This document shows positions 1-5,483 of a DNA stretch of 5,978 nucleotides, in pieces. This stretch comes from Planctomycetales bacterium (lineage in GTDB: Bacteria; Planctomycetota; Planctomycetia; Isosphaerales; Isosphaeraceae). Location of the stretch: assembly GCA_027451455.1 (NCBI GenBank), contig DAIDJI010000363.1:1-5978 (forward strand), in the 5' to 3' direction. Positions within the stretch are counted from its first letter, which is position 1. Each line of letters starts with the position of its first letter. Both the position numbers and the translations under genes were made by a program. Under the pieces are notes generated by a model that saw nothing but the letters and a program-made list of their open reading frames with translations, did no database searches and was not told the origin of the DNA.

Positions 1-399
1 GTCGATCATATGATCCCTAGATCGGTCGATTGGAACCACGTCTATGAATGGAATAACTATCGGCTTGCCTGTTCGCTGATGAACTCCCGGAAGAACGACG
101 CCATCGCCGTGCTGGACCAGTTCCAGGTCGAGCCTGGCTGGTTCGAGCTTGATCTGGTCGGAATGCAGGTGCGTGCCTCCGGAACGGTTTCCCCTTACAT
201 TCGGGATAGGTTGGAGCGGACGATCGAAAGGCTGCGGCTCAACGAGAACGATTGCCGGGCGGTTCGCAGGGTCTATTTCGAAGACTATATTGATCACTTG
301 ATTAGTTATGATTACCTCTGTAGACGGGCTCCCTTCATGGCGATGGAGATCCGTCGTCAGGGATTTTTGCGGAACGGAGACCAGGAATCTCCCCCATGA
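1..399 (+). CDS. HNH endonuclease-like protein, 3' part (5' end outside window)
   Basis: The reading frame is open to the left edge. An ATG exists at 10, but the three codons before it read Val-Asp-His, giving VDHMIPRS, followed by HVYEWNNYRLACSLMNSRK. That layout (DH-x2-P-[KR]-S, then W-x-N-Y-R-L-x-C-x-L-N-x-R-K) matches the core of HNH-nuclease proteins of the kind found in accessory and defence genes: His of the DH pair, then the Asn of WNNY and the N-S-R-K segment. I therefore think the gene starts upstream and that ATG 10 is internal. The rest is soluble and helical, with a conserved-looking GWFELDLVGMQV strand segment, RLRLNENDCRAVRR, and a C-terminal RAPFMAMEIRRQGF. Base composition is visibly more AT-rich than the following genes, especially around 270-325, which hints at separate ancestry. 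The stop overlaps the next gene's ATG (ATGA). The family assignment is from motif memory; nuclease activity is inferred. Confidence 0.7.
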   Translation, partial: VDHMIPRSVDWNHVYEWNNYRLACSLMNSRKNDAIAVLDQFQVEPGWFELDLVGMQVRASGTVSPYIRDRLERTIERLRLNENDCRAVRRVYFEDYIDHLISYDYLCRRAPFMAMEIRRQGFLRNGDQESPP

Positions 400-1193
400 C
401 CGTCCCCGACCAGCTTCTGCCTCGATCGGACAGGCGGCCTCTCGTTGAAAAAGTCGCCATGGTCACCGGGGCCTCGAGTGGGATTGGCCGGGCGCTGGCG
501 CTTCGGTTGGCCTCAACGGGGTATCGCGTCGGGCTGATCGCCCGGCGCGGGGATCGGCTTGAGGAACTCGCCCGCGAGATCGATTCGGCCGGAGGGACCG
601 CGTTCGCCGCGGTCGCGGATGTCGGCGACCGGGCAGCCCTGCATCGCGCCTTTCGCGACGTGGAAGACGCGATCGGGCCCATGGATGTCCTGGTCGCCAA
701 CGCCGGGTTCGGGACGCCCACCCGGCTCGATCCGGTGAACATCGACGACATCGAGCAGACCTTCCGCGTGAACCTCCTGGGCGTTGTCTACGCGATCGAG
801 GCCGCCCTGCCGGGGATGCTCGCTCGACGGCGCGGGCAGCTCGTCGCCGTCTCCAGCCTCGCCGGCGATCGCGGACTCCCCGGTGAGGCCGCCTATTGCG
901 CCAGCAAGGCCGCCGTGAATGTCTACCTCCAAAGCCTTCGGGCCGATCTGCGCGGACGCGGCATTCGTGTGACCACCGTTTGCCCAGGGTTCGTTCAGAC
1001 CGAAATCACTCCCCTGGACGCAACGTTCACACCGTTTATCATCTCCGCCGATGACGCCGCGCGCAGGATCGCCCGACTCATCGATCGCCGTCGCGGAGGC
1101 GTTCACCGTTTTCCCCGGCGAATGGCCCTTCTCATGGGGATTGTTCATCGGCTTCCGGATTTCGTCTTGTGTCGTCTCATTGGCCATTCGTAA
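396..1193 (+). CDS. Short-chain dehydrogenase/reductase (SDR), NAD(P)-dependent
   Basis: A 265-residue classical SDR, presumably a cytoplasmic NAD(P)H-dependent oxidoreductase acting on a carbonyl or hydroxyl group. Visible motifs: cofactor-binding TGASSGIG at residues 24-31, acidic/arginine region after strand 2 (IARRGDRLEEL, with the Arg pair suggesting NADP), NAG at 102-104, catalytic Asn126, Ser154, Tyr167 and Lys171 (YCASK), and CPGFVQTE after strand 6. The complete Asn-Ser-Tyr-Lys tetrad predicts an active enzyme. The C-terminal tail (about 232-265) is Arg-rich then hydrophobic, which may hold the enzyme at a membrane. The start is set by the ATGA overlap with the preceding stop and an AGGA at 383-386, 9 bases upstream; an internal Met at residue 22 would remove the first beta strand. 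It precedes exporter genes, so the substrate may be a lipid precursor, but that is inference; sequence alone does not fix the substrate. Confidence 0.93.
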   Translation: MTVPDQLLPRSDRRPLVEKVAMVTGASSGIGRALALRLASTGYRVGLIARRGDRLEELAREIDSAGGTAFAAVADVGDRAALHRAFRDVEDAIGPMDVLVANAGFGTPTRLDPVNIDDIEQTFRVNLLGVVYAIEAALPGMLARRRGQLVAVSSLAGDRGLPGEAAYCASKAAVNVYLQSLRADLRGRGIRVTTVCPGFVQTEITPLDATFTPFIISADDAARRIARLIDRRRGGVHRFPRRMALLMGIVHRLPDFVLCRLIGHS

Positions 1194-1214
1194 GCAATTT
1201 TTTATTCGGATATC

Positions 1215-1219
1215 GGAGG
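1215..1219 (+). promoter_or_regulatory. Ribosome binding site deciding a TTG start
   Basis: GGAGG lies 7 bases before TTG at 1227. No ATG or GTG stands between the in-frame stop of the previous gene (1191-1193) and this TTG, and the next ATG (1248) would remove the conserved N-terminal amphipathic segment of the permease. The site therefore supports the TTG start. Confidence 0.7.
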
Positions 1220-1226
1220 CTGTTCC

Positions 1227-2354
1227 TTGATCGATCTGGCCTTGAAGATGCTCCTGGATGAAAAGGCCCGGTTCGCGGCGACCGTGCTCGGTGTCGGGTT
1301 CGCCGCGGCACTCGTGTTGGTTCAGGTCGGCATCTTCGCCGGGCTCCTTCAAAATGCCAGCATCACGATCGAACGTCTCGACGCCGACCTCTGGGTCGCC
1401 TCGCGCAACGCCCCCAATATCGACTTCGGCAATCCCTTTCCCGAACGGTATGTCGATCGCGTTCGGTCGATCCCTGGCGTCGAGCGCGCGGATAACCTCA
1501 TCGTCTGGTACGCCTTCGTCGCCCTGCCGACCGGGGCCAAGGAGTCGGTTGAGTTTTACGGGCTCGAAGATTTCCCCGCCTGGCACTTTCCCTGGGATGT
1601 CACTTCCGGCGACCCGGCCGACCTTCGACGCGGTCGGTTCGTCCTGCTCGATGCCTCGGCCGAGCGCCGGTTCGGAGCGTTCCAGCCCGGCGATTTTCGA
1701 GAGTTCAATGGGCGGCAGCTCAAGATCATCGGCCGGACCCGCGGCGCCCTCTCGTTTACCACCAGCCCGATCGCGTTCGTCGACTACCGGATTGCCCAGT
1801 CGCTCGCGCCCGCCGACCTCGACGGCCGGACCACCTTCCTCCTCGTCCGACTCGAACCTGGGGCCGACGTCGAAACCGTTCGCGCCGAGGTCCGCAAGCG
1901 ATTGCCCTATAACGATGTTTATACGCGAGACGAATGGGCCGCTCGATCACGCGCCTACTGGATCGAAAGTACCGGACTCGGGCTCACCCTGGCCCTTACG
2001 GTCGGCCTTGGGGCACTGGTCGGTGTCGTGATTGTCGGCCAGACGCTCTATGCCTCCACCACCGAGCATCTGGCCGACTTCGGGACCGTCAAGGCCCTCG
2101 GTGGTGGCAATCGGACCGTCTTTGGGATCATCGCCGAACAGGCCACCTTCGCCGCGGCGCTCGGGTTTGGATTGGCCGTGGCGTTGACCAGTGCCCTTGC
2201 CCCCGTACTCGAACGACTTGATATGAAAATGATCGTCTCGCCCATGCTGATGGCCCTCGTTTATGCCGGGACCCAGGCGCTTTGCCTCGCCGCTGCTTCG
2301 ATGTCGTTTCGGAAGGTCGCGACGACGGATCCGGCGATTGTGTTTCGGGGGTGA
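1227..2354 (+). CDS. ABC exporter permease, DevC type (MacB/FtsX superfamily)
   Basis: A 375-residue inner-membrane permease. It has one hydrophobic span near the N-terminus (about 17-40), a large extracytoplasmic domain (about 45-245) and three further spans (about 249-273, 299-323 and 337-359), the 1+3 topology of MacB/FtsX-type permeases. The N-terminal pattern LALKMLLDEKARFAATVLGV followed by ERLDADLWV, and the C-terminal FRKVATTDPAIVFRG, resemble DevC of the cyanobacterial DevBCA exporter. The cytoplasmic loop ASTTEHLADFGTVKALGGGN (about 276-295) is the expected contact with the ATPase. The start is TTG with a good Shine-Dalgarno. It lies in the same frame as the preceding SDR, separated by one TAA and 11 codons. 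Its stop overlaps a possible GTG start of the ATPase. MacB-superfamily systems work by mechanotransmission, driving substrates from the periplasm or outer leaflet through partners; the substrate here is unknown. Confidence 0.9.
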   Translation: MIDLALKMLLDEKARFAATVLGVGFAAALVLVQVGIFAGLLQNASITIERLDADLWVASRNAPNIDFGNPFPERYVDRVRSIPGVERADNLIVWYAFVALPTGAKESVEFYGLEDFPAWHFPWDVTSGDPADLRRGRFVLLDASAERRFGAFQPGDFREFNGRQLKIIGRTRGALSFTTSPIAFVDYRIAQSLAPADLDGRTTFLLVRLEPGADVETVRAEVRKRLPYNDVYTRDEWAARSRAYWIESTGLGLTLALTVGLGALVGVVIVGQTLYASTTEHLADFGTVKALGGGNRTVFGIIAEQATFAAALGFGLAVALTSALAPVLERLDMKMIVSPMLMALVYAGTQALCLAAASMSFRKVATTDPAIVFRG

Positions 2355-2356
2355 AA

Positions 2357-3043
2357 ATGATCGTCCTCGAAGCTCACGATGTGTCGAAGGTTTACCGCGA
2401 TGGGCCGCACGAGGTCCACGCGCTGCGAGGGGTTTCGCTCTCGGTGGGGCGTGGCGAGGTGCTGGCGATCGAGGGGCCGTCGGGGTCGGGGAAGACGACC
2501 CTGCTTAGCGTTCTCGGATGCCTGCTCACGCCGACGAGCGGGCGTATTGTCGTGGACGGGCGCGAGGTCGATCCGCATCGGCCGGGTCAGCTTCGCGAGT
2601 TGCGGCGGCACGCGATCGGGTTCGTATTCCAGCAGTTTCACCTGTTCGCGGCGCTGACGGCGGCAGAGAATGTGATCTACGGTCTGAACCTCCGCGGTTG
2701 GAGCGGCGAGCGGGCGCGTCGCGAGGCCGAACGGGTGCTGCACGCGGTTGGACTCGGGGAGCGAATGGACTTTCGCCCGCGCGACCTTTCGGGTGGGCAG
2801 CGGCAGAGGGTCGCCGTGGCCCGGGCGCTGGCCGGTCCGTCGAGCCTGATTCTCGCTGACGAGCCGACCGGTAACCTCGACGGCGAAAGCGGCGCCCGCG
2901 TGCTGGACCTGTTTCGGTCGCTAGCCCGGTCCGAGGGACGGGCGCTCGTGATTGTCACCCACGACCCACGCGTCCGGACGATCGCCGATCGCGTTGTCAC
3001 CATACGAGACGGTCGGATCACCCACGAGGAAATGGAGAATTAA
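2357..3043 (+). CDS. ABC exporter ATP-binding subunit (DevA/LolD/MacB type)
   Basis: A 228-residue nucleotide-binding protein that powers the adjacent permease. All motifs are intact: Walker A GPSGSGKTT at 40-48, Q-loop Gln92 in FVFQQFHLF, signature LSGGQRQRVAVARAL from 144, Walker B LILADEP at 164-170 with catalytic Glu169, D-loop GNLD at 172-175, and H-loop His202 in VTHDPRV. The FQQFHLF and LADEPTGNLD wording is typical of the LolD/MacB/DevA family rather than importers. I chose ATG 2357 because the mature-like start MIVLEAHDVSKVY follows and GGGGG at 2347-2351 sits 5 bases away. GTG at 2351, overlapping the permease stop as GTGA, adds only two residues and is an equally translatable alternative. 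An in-frame ATG at 2282 lies deep in the permease gene and would add an unrelated 25-residue extension. Translational coupling to the permease is likely. Confidence 0.95.
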   Translation: MIVLEAHDVSKVYRDGPHEVHALRGVSLSVGRGEVLAIEGPSGSGKTTLLSVLGCLLTPTSGRIVVDGREVDPHRPGQLRELRRHAIGFVFQQFHLFAALTAAENVIYGLNLRGWSGERARREAERVLHAVGLGERMDFRPRDLSGGQRQRVAVARALAGPSSLILADEPTGNLDGESGARVLDLFRSLARSEGRALVIVTHDPRVRTIADRVVTIRDGRITHEEMEN

Positions 3044-3048
3044 CAGCG

Positions 3049-3975
3049 ATGTCGGCCTCGATGGTCCTCGGGCGAATCCTCCTGCCGGCGTCAGCCGTGG
3101 TCTTGCTGGTCGGGGTCGCCTGGAATGCCGTCGCGCCGGGGAAGGCGGATCGGGATCGACCGACATCCGGGCCCGTCGAGAGGCGGGCCGAGGTACGCGT
3201 GACCGCGGAGGGGCGTGTCGTCGCGTATCCGGGCGGCGAGGTCACCGTGGGGTCGGAAGTGCTTGGGACCATCGTGGCGATGCCGGCGCGGGAGCGGCAA
3301 ACGGTTCGTCGCGGTGAGCTGCTCGCTCAGCTTCGCGACGATGAGGTACGTGCCTCGCTCGCGGAGGCCCGGTTGCGGCTGACCGAGTCGGAGGCGGCGC
3401 TGAAGGTCGAGCGCGCTCGGGCCGGGCTCGACCGCCTGCTGCCTGGGTTTGGGCTGAGCCGCCCGGGCGCGGTCCCCTCGCCGATGCGCAACGACCTGCT
3501 GACCGCCTACCAGGCCCGACGCGACGCGGCCCGCGCGGCCATCGATCGGCTCGAAGCGGATTCCGCCCGATATCGGATCGTCGCCCCGATCGACGGTGTC
3601 GTGATCGGGCGGCATGCCGACCCGGGTGAGACGGTTTCGCCCGCGGCGCCGATCGTCACGATTGCCGATTTGAAGCGGTTGCACGTCGAGGCCGAGGTGG
3701 ACGAATTCGATATCCCTCGCTTGGCGGTCGACGCCTCGGCGATCGTCCGTGCGACCGGTTATCGGCCCGAGGGCTGGCGTGGGCGGGTCGAGGAAGTGGC
3801 CGACGCGGTCGTCCCGCGGCGAGGTCGGCCCGAAGATCCAGCGCGTCCCGCCGATACCCGTGTGCTGGTTGTCCGGATCGAGCTGCTCGAAGCGACGCCA
3901 TTGCGGCTCGGGCAGCGGGTGGAGGTCGAGATCGGTGCGGACGACGATCGGGGGACGAGGACGCGGGCGGAGTGA
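3049..3975 (+). CDS. Periplasmic adaptor / membrane fusion protein (HlyD/DevB type)
   Basis: A 308-residue adaptor expected to be anchored in the inner membrane and to span the periplasm. Residues 8-27 form one signal-anchor span. The first half of a biotinyl-lipoyl domain is about 50-97 (VTAEGRVVAYPGGEVTVGSEVLGTI), a short helical hairpin is 98-172 (ARLRLTESEAALKVERARAG, then NDLLTAYQARRDAARAAIDRL), and the second lipoyl half is about 175-208 with the hallmark APIDGVVIGRHADPGETVSPA and IVTIADL. A beta-barrel and membrane-proximal part follow (LHVEAEVDEFDIPRLAVD to LRLGQRVEVEIG). It starts 5 bases after the ATPase stop, with GGAG at 3034-3037; Met5 is another possible start. The hairpin is short for a tripartite exporter, with a Pro/Gly-rich turn at about 131-146. 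This gene completes a permease-ATPase-adaptor set, in a different order from cyanobacterial devBCA. Confidence 0.9.
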   Translation: MSASMVLGRILLPASAVVLLVGVAWNAVAPGKADRDRPTSGPVERRAEVRVTAEGRVVAYPGGEVTVGSEVLGTIVAMPARERQTVRRGELLAQLRDDEVRASLAEARLRLTESEAALKVERARAGLDRLLPGFGLSRPGAVPSPMRNDLLTAYQARRDAARAAIDRLEADSARYRIVAPIDGVVIGRHADPGETVSPAAPIVTIADLKRLHVEAEVDEFDIPRLAVDASAIVRATGYRPEGWRGRVEEVADAVVPRRGRPEDPARPADTRVLVVRIELLEATPLRLGQRVEVEIGADDDRGTRTRAE

Positions 3976-3993
3976 TGCTCATGCCCGCGCCTC

Positions 3994-3999
3994 GGGGAG
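3994..3999 (+). promoter_or_regulatory. Ribosome binding site fixing the start of the downstream membrane protein
   Basis: GGGGAG is 7 bases upstream of ATG 4007. The same frame stays open back to 3749, but that stretch lies inside the adaptor gene and encodes no sensible protein there, so this Shine-Dalgarno marks the true start. Confidence 0.6.
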
Positions 4000-4006
4000 C
4001 CGAATC

Positions 4007-4516
4007 ATGGTCCAGGCGAACCGGAAGATGGCCGTGAGTGGGGAATCCCTCGCCAGCGAGGGGCGGGTGGTCGCCGACCTCCGCCGCTCGGCCTGGGACG
4101 TCACGACGATCGGCGCGAACCTGATGGCGGCCGGGTTTACTTTTTTGTTTTTGATGATCGCGCCGACACTCTGCCTGATGATCTTCGAGGATATTTGGAA
4201 GGACGACGCCGCCCTCGATCCGGTCGCAGCCTATCTCCTGCTGATCGACCTGGAGCAGACCGTCTTCCTGGCCGCCGCGGGCGCGGGGCTCTTCCTGCTC
4301 GCCGTGGTGTTCTTGCAGGTCTGGCGGCATCACCGACCGTTTCCGGCCTATCGACCGATCCTCGTCGCCCTCCTGATGGCCTGGGTCTGGATCATTCCCG
4401 AGGTGCTGGCCCGGGGCGGATCGATTGTTTCCGGAGGAGTGATCGGCACAGCCCTGGCGCTCGCTTTCGCGATCCAGTGGGGGCTGAGCGTCGTTTTCGA
4501 CCGCGCTCTCGACTGA
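4007..4516 (+). CDS. Hypothetical integral membrane protein, about four spans
   Basis: A 169-residue protein of no family I recognise. The first 35 or so residues are hydrophilic and probably cytoplasmic (VVADLRRSAWDVTTIGANLM). Hydrophobic stretches follow at about 37-60 (MAAGFTFLFLMIAPTLCLMIF), 84-105, 115-133 and 141-163. Between the first and second is an acidic loop, EDIWKDDAALDP; between the second and third is a basic HH-R-P-F-P-A-Y-R-P loop, which by the positive-inside rule would be cytoplasmic. No cysteine pair, His cluster or transporter signature stands out. It begins 31 bases after the adaptor stop on the same strand and is probably cotranscribed with the exporter, so an accessory role in that complex, or in the membrane insertion of its cargo, is a reasonable guess. 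It could equally be an unrelated passenger. Codon usage matches its neighbours. Confidence 0.8.
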   Translation: MVQANRKMAVSGESLASEGRVVADLRRSAWDVTTIGANLMAAGFTFLFLMIAPTLCLMIFEDIWKDDAALDPVAAYLLLIDLEQTVFLAAAGAGLFLLAVVFLQVWRHHRPFPAYRPILVALLMAWVWIIPEVLARGGSIVSGGVIGTALALAFAIQWGLSVVFDRALD

Positions 4517-4531
4517 TCCGCGCGATCTCTC

Positions 4532-4560
4532 TGGAAAACGGGGGGATGGCGGGGTAGAAT
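4532..4560 (+). promoter_or_regulatory. Candidate sigma-70-like promoter for the zinc-ribbon gene
   Basis: TGGAAA (4532-4537), a 17-base spacer and TAGAAT (4555-4560) match the -35 and -10 consensus at 4 of 6 and 5 of 6 positions. The site lies just after the stop of the membrane-protein gene, and transcription would start near 4567. That would leave about 110 bases of leader before the favoured GTG start of the small gene. Seen by eye only; no transcript data. Confidence 0.45.
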
Positions 4561-4613
4561 GTTGACCTTGATCCGGCCGGAACGCGCCGGAGGTTTCGTC
4601 AGGGAATGGGAAT

Positions 4614-4643
4614 GCGGGGATCGCCCGGCGGGGGATCGCCCGG
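4614..4643 (+). repeat. Tandem GC-rich 15/16-base repeat in leader
   Basis: GCGGGGATCGCCCGG (4614-4628) is followed at once by GCGGGGGATCGCCCGG (4628-4643), sharing one G. Each copy can fold as a small CGGG/CCCG hairpin around GATCG. The second copy is directly followed by A and six T (4645-4650). If translation began at ATG 4606 the repeat would encode Gly-Ser-Pro-Gly units, which I think less likely than a non-coding leader. Confidence 0.6.
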
Positions 4644-4653
4644 ATTTTTTATC

Positions 4654-4666
4654 GAGCGGATCGCTC
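4654..4666 (+). promoter_or_regulatory. Small hairpin just upstream of the zinc-ribbon Shine-Dalgarno
   Basis: GAGCG (4654-4658) and CGCTC (4662-4666) form a perfect 5-bp stem with a GAT loop, ending one base before GAGGTG (4668-4673). It could influence ribosome access. With the upstream tandem repeat and T-run it makes the leader unusually structured. A function is conjecture. Confidence 0.3.
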
Positions 4667-4677
4667 TGAGGTGTCCC

Positions 4678-4806
4678 GTGCCGTTTCGCCCGAGGAAGAA
4701 GAAGTCGCGTCAGACCAAGTTTCACCGCTGCTCGTGGTGCGGGGCGCAGGTCCGTCGGCGGTCGTCGCGGTGCAAGAAGTGCTCGGAAGGGCAGAAGAAG
4801 AAGTGA
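4678..4806 (+). CDS. Small basic zinc-ribbon protein, 42 residues
   Basis: A 42-residue protein beginning PFRPRKKKSRQTKFHR. Four cysteines sit in CSWC (18-21) and CKKC (32-35), ten residues apart, a compact zinc-ribbon layout. About half the residues are Lys or Arg and the end is GQKKK, so binding to RNA, DNA or the ribosome is likely, much as for small zinc-ribbon ribosomal proteins. I cannot equate it with a named ribosomal protein. I favour GTG 4678, with GAGGTG at 4668-4673, because the basic domain starts there. ATG 4606, in the same frame and with GGAGG at 4589-4593, would give 66 residues with a Gly/Ser/Pro-rich leader made of a DNA repeat. It has its own likely promoter and a hairpin after the stop, so it is probably a separate transcription unit from the exporter. 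Confidence 0.7.
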   Translation: MPFRPRKKKSRQTKFHRCSWCGAQVRRRSSRCKKCSEGQKKK

Positions 4807-4828
4807 GCCGGCCCGAAGTGGGGCCGGC
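4807..4828. terminator. Hairpin between convergent genes, probable two-way terminator
   Basis: GCCGGCCC (4807-4814) and GGGCCGGC (4821-4828) form a perfect 8-bp all-GC stem with a 6-base loop, starting at the base after the zinc-ribbon stop. On the + strand no T-run follows. On the - strand the hairpin is followed by a T-rich TCACTTCTTCTTCT run, so it fits better as the terminator of the ferredoxin gene while also ending the + strand transcript. Confidence 0.55.
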
Positions 4829-4862
4829 GGAATCGCGATTTCATTGAAGATGTCATGTCGGT

Positions 4863-4888
4863 CGGCCGGTGGATCAATCGGCCGGCCG
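4863..4888. repeat. Inverted repeat spanning the ferredoxin stop codon
   Basis: CGGCCGG (4863-4869) and CCGGCCG (4882-4888) pair perfectly over 7 bp, with the ferredoxin stop (4874-4876 on the - strand) in the loop. It may protect the transcript end or add to termination. No T-run follows on either strand. Confidence 0.4.
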
Positions 4889-5203
4889 CGGCCCAGGCGG
4901 GACGCCCGCCTGCTGCGATCGATTGATGACGCGAACAGTCACATCGGCCTCGACCCGAACCTGGCATGAGAGCCGGACGTTCGGGGAGAGGTCACCTTCG
5001 CGCGCCAATCGCTCTTTCTCGGTCTCGCCCATCGGGGGGACGGAGCCGTCAAGCACCTCGACGCGGCAGGTGGTGCATTTGGAGTTGCCGCCGCATCGGT
5101 GGAGGATGTCGACGCCCGCGTCCTCGATCGCCAGGACCAGCTTCTTTCCCGACGCGACATCAACCTGGATCGGCTTCTCCCCGTGGATGGTCACGGTGGG
5201 CAT
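4874..5203 (-). CDS. [2Fe-2S] ferredoxin, adrenodoxin-type spacing
   Basis: A 109-residue soluble electron carrier. Cysteines 37, 43 and 46 (CGGNSKCTTC) and Cys80 (LSCQVRV) give C-x5-C-x2-C-x33-C, the cluster ligands of adrenodoxin/putidaredoxin-like and related bacterial 2Fe-2S proteins. The beta-grasp fold is visible: MPTVTIHG as strand 1, VDVASGKKLVLAIEDAGVDI with the following helix, then CRVEVLDG. ETEKERLAREGDLSPNVRLSCQ is the usual stretch before the fourth cysteine. The tail ends in a short Pro-rich segment, PPGPRPAD. The ATG at 5203 is preceded by GGGGAG 10 bases upstream (5214-5219), and the protein begins right at strand 1. In-frame ATGs at 5221 and 5281 would add a basic, unrelated leader. 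No reductase or oxygenase partner is nearby, so its redox partner cannot be told from this window. Confidence 0.92.
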   Translation of the reverse strand: MPTVTIHGEKPIQVDVASGKKLVLAIEDAGVDILHRCGGNSKCTTCRVEVLDGSVPPMGETEKERLAREGDLSPNVRLSCQVRVEADVTVRVINRSQQAGVPPGPRPAD

Positions 5204-5375
5204 CGGCACGAATCTCCCCATCGGTAAGGACGTCCGGGGAAGGCCGCGGCGCCTGAGGCGGACGGACACCGACCCGGGCAAGATTTTGGATCATCAATTG
5301 GCCGGCACGGGCACCCGCAAGGGTCCGGGCGCGGCAGGCTCGACCTCGATTATCGCCGCGGCCGAGGCGTCATTC

Positions 5376-5404
5376 AGGGTACGCCCCAGCCCCCGCTGGG
5401 TCAA
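5376..5404 (-). promoter_or_regulatory. Possible promoter with dyad in its spacer, facing the ferredoxin
   Basis: Read on the - strand, TTGACC (5404-5399), a 17-base spacer and TACCCT (5381-5376) resemble sigma-70 boxes; the -10 is a weak match. The inverted repeat CCCAGC/GCTGGG (5385-5400, 4-base loop) falls over the spacer and could be an operator. The start would lie about 165 bases before the ferredoxin ATG. Weak evidence. Confidence 0.25.
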
Positions 5405-5483
5405 GCGCTGAGGAAAGGGAGAGCGCCGCGCCCGCCACGCCCGGGAGCCACTCCGAAACGGGGGATCGTGGGAATTCGCCCGG

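Noticed and set aside
1180..1208. Promoter TTGGCC-N17-TATTCG before the permease
   Set aside because: Weak boxes, especially the -10, within a tight gene run; cotranscription from upstream is simpler.
513..1586. Long minus-strand frame opposite the SDR and permease
   Set aside because: Shadow of two well-supported genes; long antisense frames are common at this GC content.
2282..2356. 25-residue N-terminal extension of the ATPase from an in-frame ATG at 2282
   Set aside because: It lies wholly inside the permease gene in another frame, has no ribosome site of note, and the ATPase fold begins naturally at Met 2357.
3749..4006. N-terminal extension of the four-span membrane protein
   Set aside because: It overlaps the adaptor gene in another frame with Arg/Ser-rich nonsense sequence; a strong Shine-Dalgarno marks ATG 4007.
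3975..4037. Twenty-codon open frame starting in a TGATG stop-start overlap after the adaptor
   Set aside because: Too short, poor ribosome spacing, and it runs into the next gene in a different frame; no sign of a real product.
4629..4650. Intrinsic terminator for the exporter operon
   Set aside because: The stem is only 4 bp before the six T, and a true terminator here would cut off the zinc-ribbon gene from its promoter; kept only as part of the leader observation.
4869..5411. Plus-strand 180-residue open frame opposite the ferredoxin
   Set aside because: Antisense shadow of a clear [2Fe-2S] ferredoxin in GC-rich DNA; Ser/Arg/Thr-rich with no motif.
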